The notes under the pieces: generated by a model | What the model saw: the letters and a program-made list of their open reading frames with translations, nothing else | Told to the model about the DNA's origin: nothing | Database searches by the model: none | Part shown: positions 56,513-64,000 of the stretch, piece after piece | Numbering within the stretch: position 1 is the first letter of the stretch | Layout: each line of letters starts with the position of its first letter | Assembly (NCBI GenBank): GCA_963582065.1 | Contig: CAUZRQ010000009.1 | Coordinates: 1 to 64,000, forward strand | Direction: 5' to 3' | Length of the DNA stretch: 64,000 bases | DNA from: UBA8437 sp963582065 | Lineage (GTDB): Bacteria > Planctomycetota > Planctomycetia > Planctomycetales > Planctomycetaceae | Position numbers and translations under genes: made by a program

Positions 56513-58704
56513 TCTTGGCCCACCTGTTGGCCGTCTCGATCAGCTCGGTGCTCTATGTCGCCGCCGGCATCGGGTTGGTGATCTTCTTCCATGAGCTCGG
56601 CCACTTCGCCGTCGCCAAGTGGTGCAACGTCTCGGTCGAACGTTTCAGCATCGGCTTCGGGCCGGTCGTGTGGCGGATCAAGTGGGGCGAAACCGAGTAC
56701 GTGCTCTCGATCGTCCCCTTCGGCGGCTACGTCAAGATGCTCGGCCAGGACGACATCGACCCCAGCCAGTTGACCAGTGACGAGATCGCCGAGGACCCAC
56801 GCAGCTATTCGGCCAAGAACGTCCCCCAGCGGATGGCAATCATCTCGGCCGGGGTGATCATGAACCTGATCACCGGCCTGCTGTTCTTCGCCTGTGCTTA
56901 CGGACTGGGCGTCGCCACCGAACAGCCGATCGTCGGACTGGTCCAGGTCGGGCTTCCGGCGTGGGAAGCCGGGATGGAACCGGGCGACCGGATCCGGCGA
57001 ATCAACGGCGATACGATCTCCTCCTTCGAGGACATCATCCTCAGTGTCGCCCTGGCTCCCAGCCAACGGCTGCTGTTCCAGGAATCCGAGGACATGGTCG
57101 CGTTGCTCGATCCCGGACCGGTCGGCGAGGAACTGCGGACCAGGTTCTCCGGCCGGAAGATCCGGCTGCCCCACGACGCCATCGTCGTGGCCGACACGTC
57201 GAGAAAATGGTCGATCAGGAGCGGACCGACAAACCTCTTCCAGTTGACCAGGTCCGGCGCCGGTCTCGCGATTTCCGGCAACATGCTCAAGATCGAAGGC
57301 ACGCGGGGCGTCGGGACATCCGCACAGTCAATGACCTGGAACGTGCTGCCTCGTGGCAAGGGAACCGGACGCAAGATCGGCCTGGGCCCCGAACACGACA
57401 CGCAATTCCTGGCACCAGAAACCGGGCCGGCCGGCTGGCCGGCTTCCAAGGCCAGCCCCGCCCTGCGGGACAAGGACCGGCTCAAGCAGATCAACGACAC
57501 TCCGATCACGAGCGTCGCCCAGATGCGCAAGTACCAGGCACGGCACGCCGACCAAGAACTGGTCTACCGGATCGAACGCGAGGGAGAACCGGGACCGATC
57601 GAAGTCACCGTACCCCCCAGTCGTTTCCTGACACTGGGAATCTCGATGGACATCGGCCAGATCACCTCGATCCGTGACCGGTCACCGGCCGACACCGCCG
57701 GACTGCGAGTCGGTGACAAGCTGATCACCGTCAACGGCCGCGACATCGGCAAGGCCATCAACCCCCTGGAACTCCCCAACTTCCTGGCCAGGGTCAACGG
57801 ACAGGAGGTTCAGATCGAGGTCCTCCGTCCACGGCCCACCGGTCAACCCGAGACGATCGCCCTGGCGATCACTCCCGACGACCAGCCCGGTTGGCTCAAT
57901 CCGCCCGAGCAACAGAGCTCACCCCTGGCGATCCCCTCGCTGGGCCTCGCCTTCGACTGCACCGTCAATATCCTGGCGGTCACTCCCGGCAGCCCGGCCG
58001 AGAAGGCGGGAATCCAGGCCGGAGATCAGATCAGCCAGGTCAGCATGACACTGAAACAACTCTCGCCCGAAACCGAGCCGACAACGTTCGACATCACGTT
58101 CGACGATCAGAACGCCAACTGGGCCTACGCCATCTGGATGATCCAGCGATCCGATGAGAGCAAGCCGGTCCTGCTCAGCATCGTCGGGGCCGACGGCAAG
58201 GAACGAGATCTCCGGGTCACACCCCGCCGCGATCCCGAACGCGACTGGTTTCTGCCCAAGCGCGGAACCCGTCATTACCCGCTGAACGAGGTTCGCCAGG
58301 CCACCGGGATCGGCAACGCGATGGGCCTGGCCTTCAACCACGCCGAGACGACGCTGGCGAGGATCTGGTTGACGTTGCGGAGCCTGTTCACCGGGGACAT
58401 CTCGGTGACCGAACTCCACGGGCCGATCGGCATCGCACGCGCCGCCTACAACGTCGCCGAAACGAGTCTCTCCAAGCTCCTGATCTTCCTCGGTTTTCTC
58501 AGCCTCAACCTTGCGGTGATCAACTTCCTGCCGATCCCCGTGCTCGATGGCGGCCACATGGTGTTCCTGACCTGGGAGGCCATCACCAGGCGGCGACCCA
58601 GTGAACGGGTCCTGATCGCGGCCACTTACTTCGGCCTGGCCTTCGTACTGCTGTTGATGGTCACCGTGATCTTTCTCGACATCGAACGCATCTGGTCACC
58701 GTGA
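56509..58704 (+). CDS. rseP: Large RseP-type site-2 protease with several PDZ domains
   Basis: 731 residues, against about 450 in E. coli. GTG 56509 overlaps the dxr stop; a TTG three bases earlier is also possible. HELGH at residues 28-32 starts the S2P site (VIFFHELGHFAVAKWCNVSV), with the distal motif in NFLPIPVLDGGHMVFLTWEA. Between them there are at least two clear PDZ segments (VGLPAWEAGMEPGDRIRRIN, DRSPADTAGLRVGDKLITVN) and a third (VTPGSPAEKAGIQAGDQISQ), explaining the extra length. It cleaves membrane regulators (for example anti-sigma factors). A tandem DNA repeat covers its 3' end. Confidence 0.93.
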   Translation: MILAHLLAVSISSVLYVAAGIGLVIFFHELGHFAVAKWCNVSVERFSIGFGPVVWRIKWGETEYVLSIVPFGGYVKMLGQDDIDPSQLTSDEIAEDPRSYSAKNVPQRMAIISAGVIMNLITGLLFFACAYGLGVATEQPIVGLVQVGLPAWEAGMEPGDRIRRINGDTISSFEDIILSVALAPSQRLLFQESEDMVALLDPGPVGEELRTRFSGRKIRLPHDAIVVADTSRKWSIRSGPTNLFQLTRSGAGLAISGNMLKIEGTRGVGTSAQSMTWNVLPRGKGTGRKIGLGPEHDTQFLAPETGPAGWPASKASPALRDKDRLKQINDTPITSVAQMRKYQARHADQELVYRIEREGEPGPIEVTVPPSRFLTLGISMDIGQITSIRDRSPADTAGLRVGDKLITVNGRDIGKAINPLELPNFLARVNGQEVQIEVLRPRPTGQPETIALAITPDDQPGWLNPPEQQSSPLAIPSLGLAFDCTVNILAVTPGSPAEKAGIQAGDQISQVSMTLKQLSPETEPTTFDITFDDQNANWAYAIWMIQRSDESKPVLLSIVGADGKERDLRVTPRRDPERDWFLPKRGTRHYPLNEVRQATGIGNAMGLAFNHAETTLARIWLTLRSLFTGDISVTELHGPIGIARAAYNVAETSLSKLLIFLGFLSLNLAVINFLPIPVLDGGHMVFLTWEAITRRRPSERVLIAATYFGLAFVLLLMVTVIFLDIERIWSP

Positions 58705-58729
58705 TCCTTCTCGACATCGAACGTATCTC
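58660..58729. repeat. 35-bp tandem duplication of the 3' end of rseP
   Basis: 58660-58694 and 58695-58729 agree at about 32 of 35 positions. The first copy is coding; the stop codon lies in the second, and the period is not a multiple of three. Looks like a local slippage or duplication event. Confidence 0.85.
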
Positions 58730-58776
58730 CGCCGTCAAGCAGATCGTCGACAGCGTCTTCGGGTAAGATCCCCGTC

Positions 58777-59172
58777 ATGCCGCCAAACAACGAACTGGGA
58801 CGAGAGGCCGTCAGCGCGCTGGCCACCGCCACAGTGATGATCGGCGGCATCATGGCCCTGGTCTTCGTGATCGTCGTCGGCACCGATCAGCCCGGTCCAT
58901 ACCTCGCCGAAGTCGCCGTCGGAGTCGTCATGCTGATCGTGCTGTTGTTCCTGGCCCGATCCCAGCCCGCCAATCCCGACGAAAAACGACGCCCGTGGTG
59001 GAAGATCTTTCGTCGACGAACCGAGCCACCGGAACCGCAGATCGTTCTCAAGCGACGCGACGACCCGGCAGACGCCACCGGCGGCAACCAGCCGCCCACC
59101 GCCGAACAACTCAGGGACATCAAGGACTACGGCAGCACCTGGGTGCCCAACCGCACCGCCGATCGTCGCTAG
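58777..59172 (+). CDS. Small membrane protein of unknown function
   Basis: 131 residues. Two hydrophobic segments (TATVMIGGIMALVFVIVVG and VAVGVVMLIVLLFLARS) followed by a charged Arg/Lys/Pro-rich tail (PDEKRRPWWKIFRRRTEPP). No known family. It lies 72 bases after rseP; cotranscription possible. Confidence 0.65.
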   Translation: MPPNNELGREAVSALATATVMIGGIMALVFVIVVGTDQPGPYLAEVAVGVVMLIVLLFLARSQPANPDEKRRPWWKIFRRRTEPPEPQIVLKRRDDPADATGGNQPPTAEQLRDIKDYGSTWVPNRTADRR

Positions 59173-59292
59173 GCCCGACACCGTCCTCAAAGACAGACAC
59201 CTGTCCCGGGTTTGTGCTAGCATAAGGCTGTGGGTTCCGGCAACCGTCGCCTGGGGGCTCCAACAGGACACTCCCGAATCGGGAACTCGACC

Positions 59293-60465
59293 ATGACCCG
59301 GCTCTCTGGCACAAGACCCGCCTGTATCCTGATCACCACCTTGCTGCTGGTGGGCACCGCTTTCGCTGCCGACAAAAAGACCACCGTCGGGCCCAATCGG
59401 GCCAGGTGGCAGCAGGTCCGAACCCGCGCGGTCAACTTCCTCAAGTCCGCCCAGGACGACGACGGCAGCTGGACCTCACCCCAGGCCGCCGGCCTGACCG
59501 CCCTGGCCACCACCGCGCTGCTGGACAGCGGCCTGGAAGCCGACAACCCCGTCGCTGCTCGTAGCCTCGCCTACCTCGAAACGCTCGTCCAGAAAAACGG
59601 TGGCATCTATCACCCCAAGACACTGCACCGCAATTACGAGACCAGCATCGCGATGCTGGCGTTGACCGCCGCGTCTCCGTCCGCCTCAACCGCCGCTCGC
59701 AAGCGGTACGCCACTCACATTGCCGGAGCCCGCAAGTTCCTCAGGAATCTCCAGTGGGACAAGGGCGAGGGACTCGAGACCACCGACCCGGGATTCGGCG
59801 GAGCCGGTTACGGCAAACACAAGCGGCCCGATCTCTCCAACACCCAGTTCTTCCAGGAAGCCCTGCTCTCGGCCGGTGTCAAGAAGGACGACCCGGCGAT
59901 GAAAAACGTGCTGCTGTTCGTCAGCCGCTGCCAGAACCTCGAGTCCGAAAACAACACCACCCCGTTCGCCGGCAAGATCGGCGACGGCGGCTTCTACTAC
60001 ACCCCCGCCGCCGGGGGCACCTCGCAGGCGGGGCTCGCCGCCAACGGCGGCCTGAGATCCTACGGGTCGATGACCTACGCGGGACTCAAGAGCATGATCT
60101 ACGCCGGCGTGAAGCCCGACGATCCGAGAATCAAGGCCGCGCTGGGCTGGATCCAGAAGAACTACTCCGTCCGGCTCAACCCCGGGCTCGGTCAACAGGG
60201 CCTCTACTACTACTACCACACCTTCGCCAAGTCCCTGTCGGTGATCGATCTCGACCACGTCGAAGACTCAGCGGGTGTCAAGCACGACTGGCGGTCCGAG
60301 TTGTTCGACCAACTCGCCAAGCTGCAGCGGCCCAACGGCAGTTTCGTCAACCGCGCCCCGCGGTGGTACGAGGGCGATCCCAACCTCTCGACCGCCTACA
60401 TCCTGCTCGCACTGAAGTACTGCCAGCCCCGTCCACTGAAAGCCGCCAAGGCCACCAAGCGGTAA
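59293..60465 (+). CDS. Exported prenyltransferase/squalene-cyclase-repeat-like protein
   Basis: 390 residues. Signal peptide (PACILITTLLLVGTAFAA). The body has repeated alpha/alpha-toroid turns of the terpenoid-cyclase-like type: FLKSAQDDDGSWTSPQAAGL, NGGIYHPKTLHRNYETSIAM, and the later FAGKIGDGGFYYTPAAGGTS and LRSYGSMTYAGLKSMIYAGV repeats. Planctomycete proteins of this group are exported and usually lack catalytic residues; the role is unknown. It is followed by the formate dehydrogenase operon. Confidence 0.8.
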   Translation: MTRLSGTRPACILITTLLLVGTAFAADKKTTVGPNRARWQQVRTRAVNFLKSAQDDDGSWTSPQAAGLTALATTALLDSGLEADNPVAARSLAYLETLVQKNGGIYHPKTLHRNYETSIAMLALTAASPSASTAARKRYATHIAGARKFLRNLQWDKGEGLETTDPGFGGAGYGKHKRPDLSNTQFFQEALLSAGVKKDDPAMKNVLLFVSRCQNLESENNTTPFAGKIGDGGFYYTPAAGGTSQAGLAANGGLRSYGSMTYAGLKSMIYAGVKPDDPRIKAALGWIQKNYSVRLNPGLGQQGLYYYYHTFAKSLSVIDLDHVEDSAGVKHDWRSELFDQLAKLQRPNGSFVNRAPRWYEGDPNLSTAYILLALKYCQPRPLKAAKATKR

Positions 60466-60514
60466 ACCCCGGGGACCGGCCAAGCCGTCGACCCGGTGTC
60501 GCGGGAGAGCCACG

Positions 60515-62119
60515 TTGGAGCTGCTGCGCGAACTGCTGGACCTGCAACACCAGCACGGCCATCTTTCTGACCGACAACTCGAAGACCTTGCCCGGCGGCG
60601 AGGTGTCCCGCGGTACCGCATCGAGGGACTGGTCAGCTTCTACACGCACTTCCGACGCACCCCCCCGCCGCGACGCCAGGTCGCCGTCTGCCGAGATGTC
60701 GTCTGCCACATGCACGGTTGCTGCACCCTGCTGGCGGATCTCCAACGGCTCGCCGAGACCGACGACGGACTCGAGATCGTCGAGGTCTCCTGCCTGGGAC
60801 GTTGTGACCACGCACCGGCGGTGGCCATCGACGAGCGACCGGCCGGACCCGCAGCCTCGGCCGAGAACCTGCTCACCGACGACACGGTCACGTGGCGAAC
60901 CGCCCCGACGGATTCCGACTGGCGGGCCGATCCCTACGACACCGCCGACGACCACTACGCCACGCTCAGGCGACTCGCCACTGATCAGCCGACCCTGGCC
61001 GAGACCTGCATCACCAGCCTCAACGACGCCGGGCTCCGCGGCATGGGCGGGGCCGGGTTCCCGACCGGGCGGAAGTGGGGCCTGGTTGCCGACGAGTCGG
61101 CCGAGACCAAGTACGTCATCTGCAACGCCGACGAGAGCGAACCGGGGACTTTCAAGGACCGCGTGCTGCTGGCCACCCTGCCCCACCTGGTCATCGAAGG
61201 CATGGTGCTGGCCGGGCTGACGATCGGAGCCGAGCGGGGCATCATCTTCCTTCGCCACGAGTACTCGATCGAACAGCAGGTGCTGCAGACCGCCCTCGAC
61301 GACGCCACCGACCGAGGCATCCTCGGCCCCGATGCAGCCGGCAGCGGCCGGGCCTTCGAAATCGAGATCTTCGTCTCGCCCGGCGGCTACATCCTGGGCG
61401 AAGAGACCGCTCTGCTCGAAGCGCTCGAGGATCGACGCGGCGAACCCCGCAACAAACCGCCCTACCCCGGCCAGATCGGGTTGTTCGGGAAGCCGACACT
61501 GATCAACAACGTCGAAACCTTCGCCCTGGCCGTGCCGATCGTCGCCCACGGGGCCGACTGGTGGGACGCGCAGGGAGCCGAGAACTTCTCGGGGCTGAAG
61601 TTCGTTTCGGTCTCCGGAGACGTTAACCAGCCCGGTGTCTACGAGATCCCCGTCGGCACAACGGTGGCGGAGTTGATCCAGCAGGCTGGCGGAGTTCCCG
61701 ACGGGGCCGCTGTCAAGGCGTTCCTGCCCGGTGGGGCCAGCTCGAACTTCCTACCGGCCGGTCGACTCGACACACCGCTCGACTTCGACACCATCGCCGC
61801 CGCCGGCAGCATGCTCGGCACCGGCGCCGTCATCGTCATCAGCGGGGAACGCGACCTGTTCGACCTGGCCACCAACCTGGTGCAGTTCTTCCGCAACGAA
61901 TCCTGCGGCAAGTGTGTTCCCTGCCGGATCGGCAGCCATTACGCTGTCGGCCTGCTCGAATCGGTTTCCGACGGCTCGGCCGCACCCGACGTGCTCGACG
62001 AACTCCCCGCACTCGGCCTCACGCTCGAACAGACCTCCATTTGTGGACTTGGCCAGGTCGCGCTGGTCCCGGTGCTTTCGATGCTCGAGCACTTTCCTGA
62101 CGAGGTGCTCCGGACATGA
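60515..62119 (+). CDS. NAD-dependent formate dehydrogenase beta subunit (NuoE/NuoF-like fusion)
   Basis: 534 residues from TTG 60515 (no in-frame ATG/GTG nearby; GGGAGAG upstream). The first about 110 residues form a thioredoxin-like [2Fe-2S] domain (AVCRDVVCHMHGCCTLLADL, VSCLGRCDHAPAVAI, with four Cys). Then a NuoF-like part: LRGMGGAGFPTGRKWGLV (FMN/NADH glycines), NADESEPGTFKDR, GGYILGEETALLEALEDR, an SLBB-like region and the 4Fe-4S motif ESCGKCVPCRIGS. Feeds electrons from formate to NAD+. It ends in an ATGA overlap with the alpha subunit. Confidence 0.92.
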   Translation: MELLRELLDLQHQHGHLSDRQLEDLARRRGVPRYRIEGLVSFYTHFRRTPPPRRQVAVCRDVVCHMHGCCTLLADLQRLAETDDGLEIVEVSCLGRCDHAPAVAIDERPAGPAASAENLLTDDTVTWRTAPTDSDWRADPYDTADDHYATLRRLATDQPTLAETCITSLNDAGLRGMGGAGFPTGRKWGLVADESAETKYVICNADESEPGTFKDRVLLATLPHLVIEGMVLAGLTIGAERGIIFLRHEYSIEQQVLQTALDDATDRGILGPDAAGSGRAFEIEIFVSPGGYILGEETALLEALEDRRGEPRNKPPYPGQIGLFGKPTLINNVETFALAVPIVAHGADWWDAQGAENFSGLKFVSVSGDVNQPGVYEIPVGTTVAELIQQAGGVPDGAAVKAFLPGGASSNFLPAGRLDTPLDFDTIAAAGSMLGTGAVIVISGERDLFDLATNLVQFFRNESCGKCVPCRIGSHYAVGLLESVSDGSAAPDVLDELPALGLTLEQTSICGLGQVALVPVLSMLEHFPDEVLRT

Positions 62120-64000
62120 TCTCCGACACCCCCATGGTCGAACTGACAATCGACGGACAGGCCATCCGTGTCCCGACCGGAACATCGATCTGGGATGCGG
62201 CCCGATCGGCGGGGATCGACATCCCCGCACTGTGCCACGACCCGGACCTGGAACCGGTCGGTGTCTGCCGCATGTGCGTGGTCGATGTCGGCGAACGTGT
62301 GCTGGCAGCAGGCTGCGTCCGCGAGTGTGCCGAGGGGATGACGGTCCAGACCGATTCGCAGGCGGTCACCGACCACCGGCGGCAGTTGACACGTCTGCTG
62401 CTGACCGAGCACCCGACCCCCTGCGAGCGGCAGCAGCGAACCGGCGACTGCGGCCTGGAACAACTCGGACAGCACTTCGGCCTGCTCGGACCCGACCAGC
62501 CGTCCCACACATCCCCCTCGGCTCCCCGACGCCCGCTCGACAACTCATCACCGGTCATCGCCGTCGACCACCAGGCCTGCATCCTCTGCGACCGCTGCAT
62601 TCGTGCCTGCGACGACATCCAGTGCAACGACGTGATCGGCAGAACCGGCAAGGGGGCCACGGCCAGGATCGCGTTCGACTTCGACCAGCCGATGGGCCAG
62701 AGCACCTGCGTGTCGTGCGGCGAGTGCGCCGCGGCCTGCCCGACCGGGGCACTGGTCGGACAGACATTGACGCTGCCGGTCGTCGACCGCGACCAGATGA
62801 CCGAGGTCGAAACCGTCTGCCCCTACTGCGGGGTTGGCTGTGCGGTGACCGCCTGGACCCACCAGGACACGATCGTCGAACTCGAGGGACGCCAGAGTCC
62901 GGTCAACCAGGGGCGACTGTGTGTCAAAGGCCGCTACGGCTGGGACTACACACTGCACCCACACCGGTTGAAGACACCGCTGATCCGTCGCGAATCGGCC
63001 TACCCCAAGGGCCCACTCTCGCCGGAGGTCGCCAACTCGCTGCCCGGCAGCGGCCGCAAGCCCGGGGGCCTTGTCGATCTCGACACCGTCCTGCCCGCCT
63101 TCCGCGAAGCGACCTGGGACGAGGCACTCGAACTGGTCGGGCACAGGTTGACCTCGATCCGCGACACGCATGGCAGCAATGCCCTGGCCGGCTTCGGATC
63201 GGCCAAGGGGTCCAACGAGGAAGCCTACCTGTTCCAGAAGTTCATGCGTGCCGGGTTGGGCACCAACAACGTCGATCACTGCACGCGACTGTGCCACGCC
63301 TCAAGCGTGGCGGCGCTGATGGAGACCATCGGGTCGGGGGCCGTGACCAACGTCTTCGCCGATGTCGCCCGTGCCGATGTGGCCCTGGTCACCGGATCCA
63401 ATACCACCGAAAACCACCCCGTTGCCGCCACCTTCATCAAGCAGGCGGCCAGGGCGGGCACCGACCTGATCGTTGTCGATGTTCGCCGCAATCCGATCGC
63501 CGATGTCGCTCGCCACTTCGCCCAGATCCGTCCCGGTACCGACGTCGCCTTCTACAACGCCCTACTGCACGTGCTGTGTCGAGACGGGCTGCTCGACCGC
63601 GACTACATCGCTACCCACACCGAAGGATTCGACCAACTCGAGGCTCTGGTCGTCGCCGATTACAGTCCCGAACAATCCGCTGCCGTCTGCGGTGTGGCTG
63701 CCGACCAGATCGAGGCAATCGCCCACACGATCGGTCGCGCCACGCCACCCGGTGGGGGCGGGGCAATGATCGTCTTCTGGGGCATGGGCATCTCGCAGCA
63801 TATCACCGGCACCGACAACGCCCGCTGCCTGATCTCGCTGTGCCTGGCCACCGGCAACATCGGTCGCCCCGGAACCGGGCTGCATCCGCTTCGCGGACAG
63901 AACAACGTGCAGGGAGCCAGCGACGCGGGATTGATCCCGATGGTCTTCCCCGACTACCAGCCGGTCGCCGATGACGCCAACCAGAAGAAATTCGCTCGGG
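62116..64000 (+). CDS. NAD-dependent formate dehydrogenase alpha subunit (molybdopterin, Cys-type), 3' part outside window
   Basis: Open to the right edge (about 628 residues visible). Residues 1-80: [2Fe-2S] ferredoxin domain (VPTGTSIWDAARSAG, LCHDPDLEPVGVCRMCVV, AAGCVRECAEG). Then the HPTPCERQQRTGDC cluster motif, two ferredoxin 4Fe-4S motifs (CILCDRCIRACDDIQCN, CVSCGECAAACPTGALV), and the molybdopterin domain starting CPYCGVGCAVTAWTHQ. The active-site region reads NVDHCTRLCHASSVAAL, with cysteine where selenocysteine is found in some enzymes. MoeA (10039) would help supply its cofactor. Confidence 0.93.
   Translation, partial: MISDTPMVELTIDGQAIRVPTGTSIWDAARSAGIDIPALCHDPDLEPVGVCRMCVVDVGERVLAAGCVRECAEGMTVQTDSQAVTDHRRQLTRLLLTEHPTPCERQQRTGDCGLEQLGQHFGLLGPDQPSHTSPSAPRRPLDNSSPVIAVDHQACILCDRCIRACDDIQCNDVIGRTGKGATARIAFDFDQPMGQSTCVSCGECAAACPTGALVGQTLTLPVVDRDQMTEVETVCPYCGVGCAVTAWTHQDTIVELEGRQSPVNQGRLCVKGRYGWDYTLHPHRLKTPLIRRESAYPKGPLSPEVANSLPGSGRKPGGLVDLDTVLPAFREATWDEALELVGHRLTSIRDTHGSNALAGFGSAKGSNEEAYLFQKFMRAGLGTNNVDHCTRLCHASSVAALMETIGSGAVTNVFADVARADVALVTGSNTTENHPVAATFIKQAARAGTDLIVVDVRRNPIADVARHFAQIRPGTDVAFYNALLHVLCRDGLLDRDYIATHTEGFDQLEALVVADYSPEQSAAVCGVAADQIEAIAHTIGRATPPGGGGAMIVFWGMGISQHITGTDNARCLISLCLATGNIGRPGTGLHPLRGQNNVQGASDAGLIPMVFPDYQPVADDANQKKFAR

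Overview
The window is a stretch of bacterial chromosome with high GC content (roughly two thirds G+C by eye, strongly G/C in third codon positions) and dense genes on both strands. The gene content points to a planctomycete (Planctomycetota). There is a neighbouring pair of DUF1501 and DUF1549/DUF1553 genes, the latter with a CxxCH motif, next to a WD40 gene. There are exported NHL/FG-GAP, sialidase-like and parallel beta-helix proteins, an LL-diaminopimelate aminotransferase (dapL), Gfo/Idh/MocA oxidoreductases and WD40 gene debris. This is inferred from family content; no rRNA gene is present to confirm it.

Layout. 1-6.6 kb: the end of a riboflavin synthase beta-chain (RibH) reading frame that runs without a stop into NusB. 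It converges on a tightly packed minus-strand operon argB-argD-argF-rph-(secreted unknown)-rdgB. 7-15.4 kb: plus-strand housekeeping genes (tadA, a pabA/trpG amidotransferase, moeA, lnt, obg, a VWA protein) plus a beta-helix protein. 15.4-19.8 kb: sugar-related genes (two sialidase-like propellers, a Gfo/Idh/MocA dehydrogenase) with a broken secreted gene between them. 19.9-26.3 kb: minus-strand WD40, DUF1501, DUF1549, a small exported protein, a NUDIX protein and trpC. 26.3-34.4 kb: CPBP protease, tyrS, a second Gfo/Idh/MocA protein, an LpxL-like acyltransferase, a Rieske protein coupled to a Sua5/TsaC protein, an SDR, a DUF6580-like membrane protein and a BtuF-like protein. 34.5-36.7 kb: a large exported NHL/FG-GAP protein.

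36.8-38.9 kb is the most unusual part. A tRNA-Leu(CAG) gene with its own promoter and terminator is followed by about 1.8 kb of small and broken genes. That stretch ends in a second, imperfect copy of the tRNA 3' end, its flanking hairpin and its terminator. This looks like a decayed insertion or segmental duplication at a tRNA gene. Next comes a loosely arranged set of exported carbohydrate-active proteins (38.9-45.6 kb: beta-helix, five-bladed-propeller-like, alpha-toroid-like, and an exported mannonate-dehydratase-like protein) that may act on a uronate-containing polymer.

45.8-64 kb returns to core functions: a STAS protein, a DUF2007 protein, thrS with an inserted segment, tRNA-Val(GAC), an anchored peptidyl-prolyl isomerase, an SPFH-GYF protein, dapL, ftsH, dxr, a large rseP, two smaller exported or membrane proteins, and a NAD-linked formate dehydrogenase operon. 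The operon has a NuoE/NuoF-like fused beta subunit followed by an alpha subunit that runs off the right edge. Several neighbouring genes share 4-base start/stop overlaps (ATGA or GTGA), indicating translational coupling.
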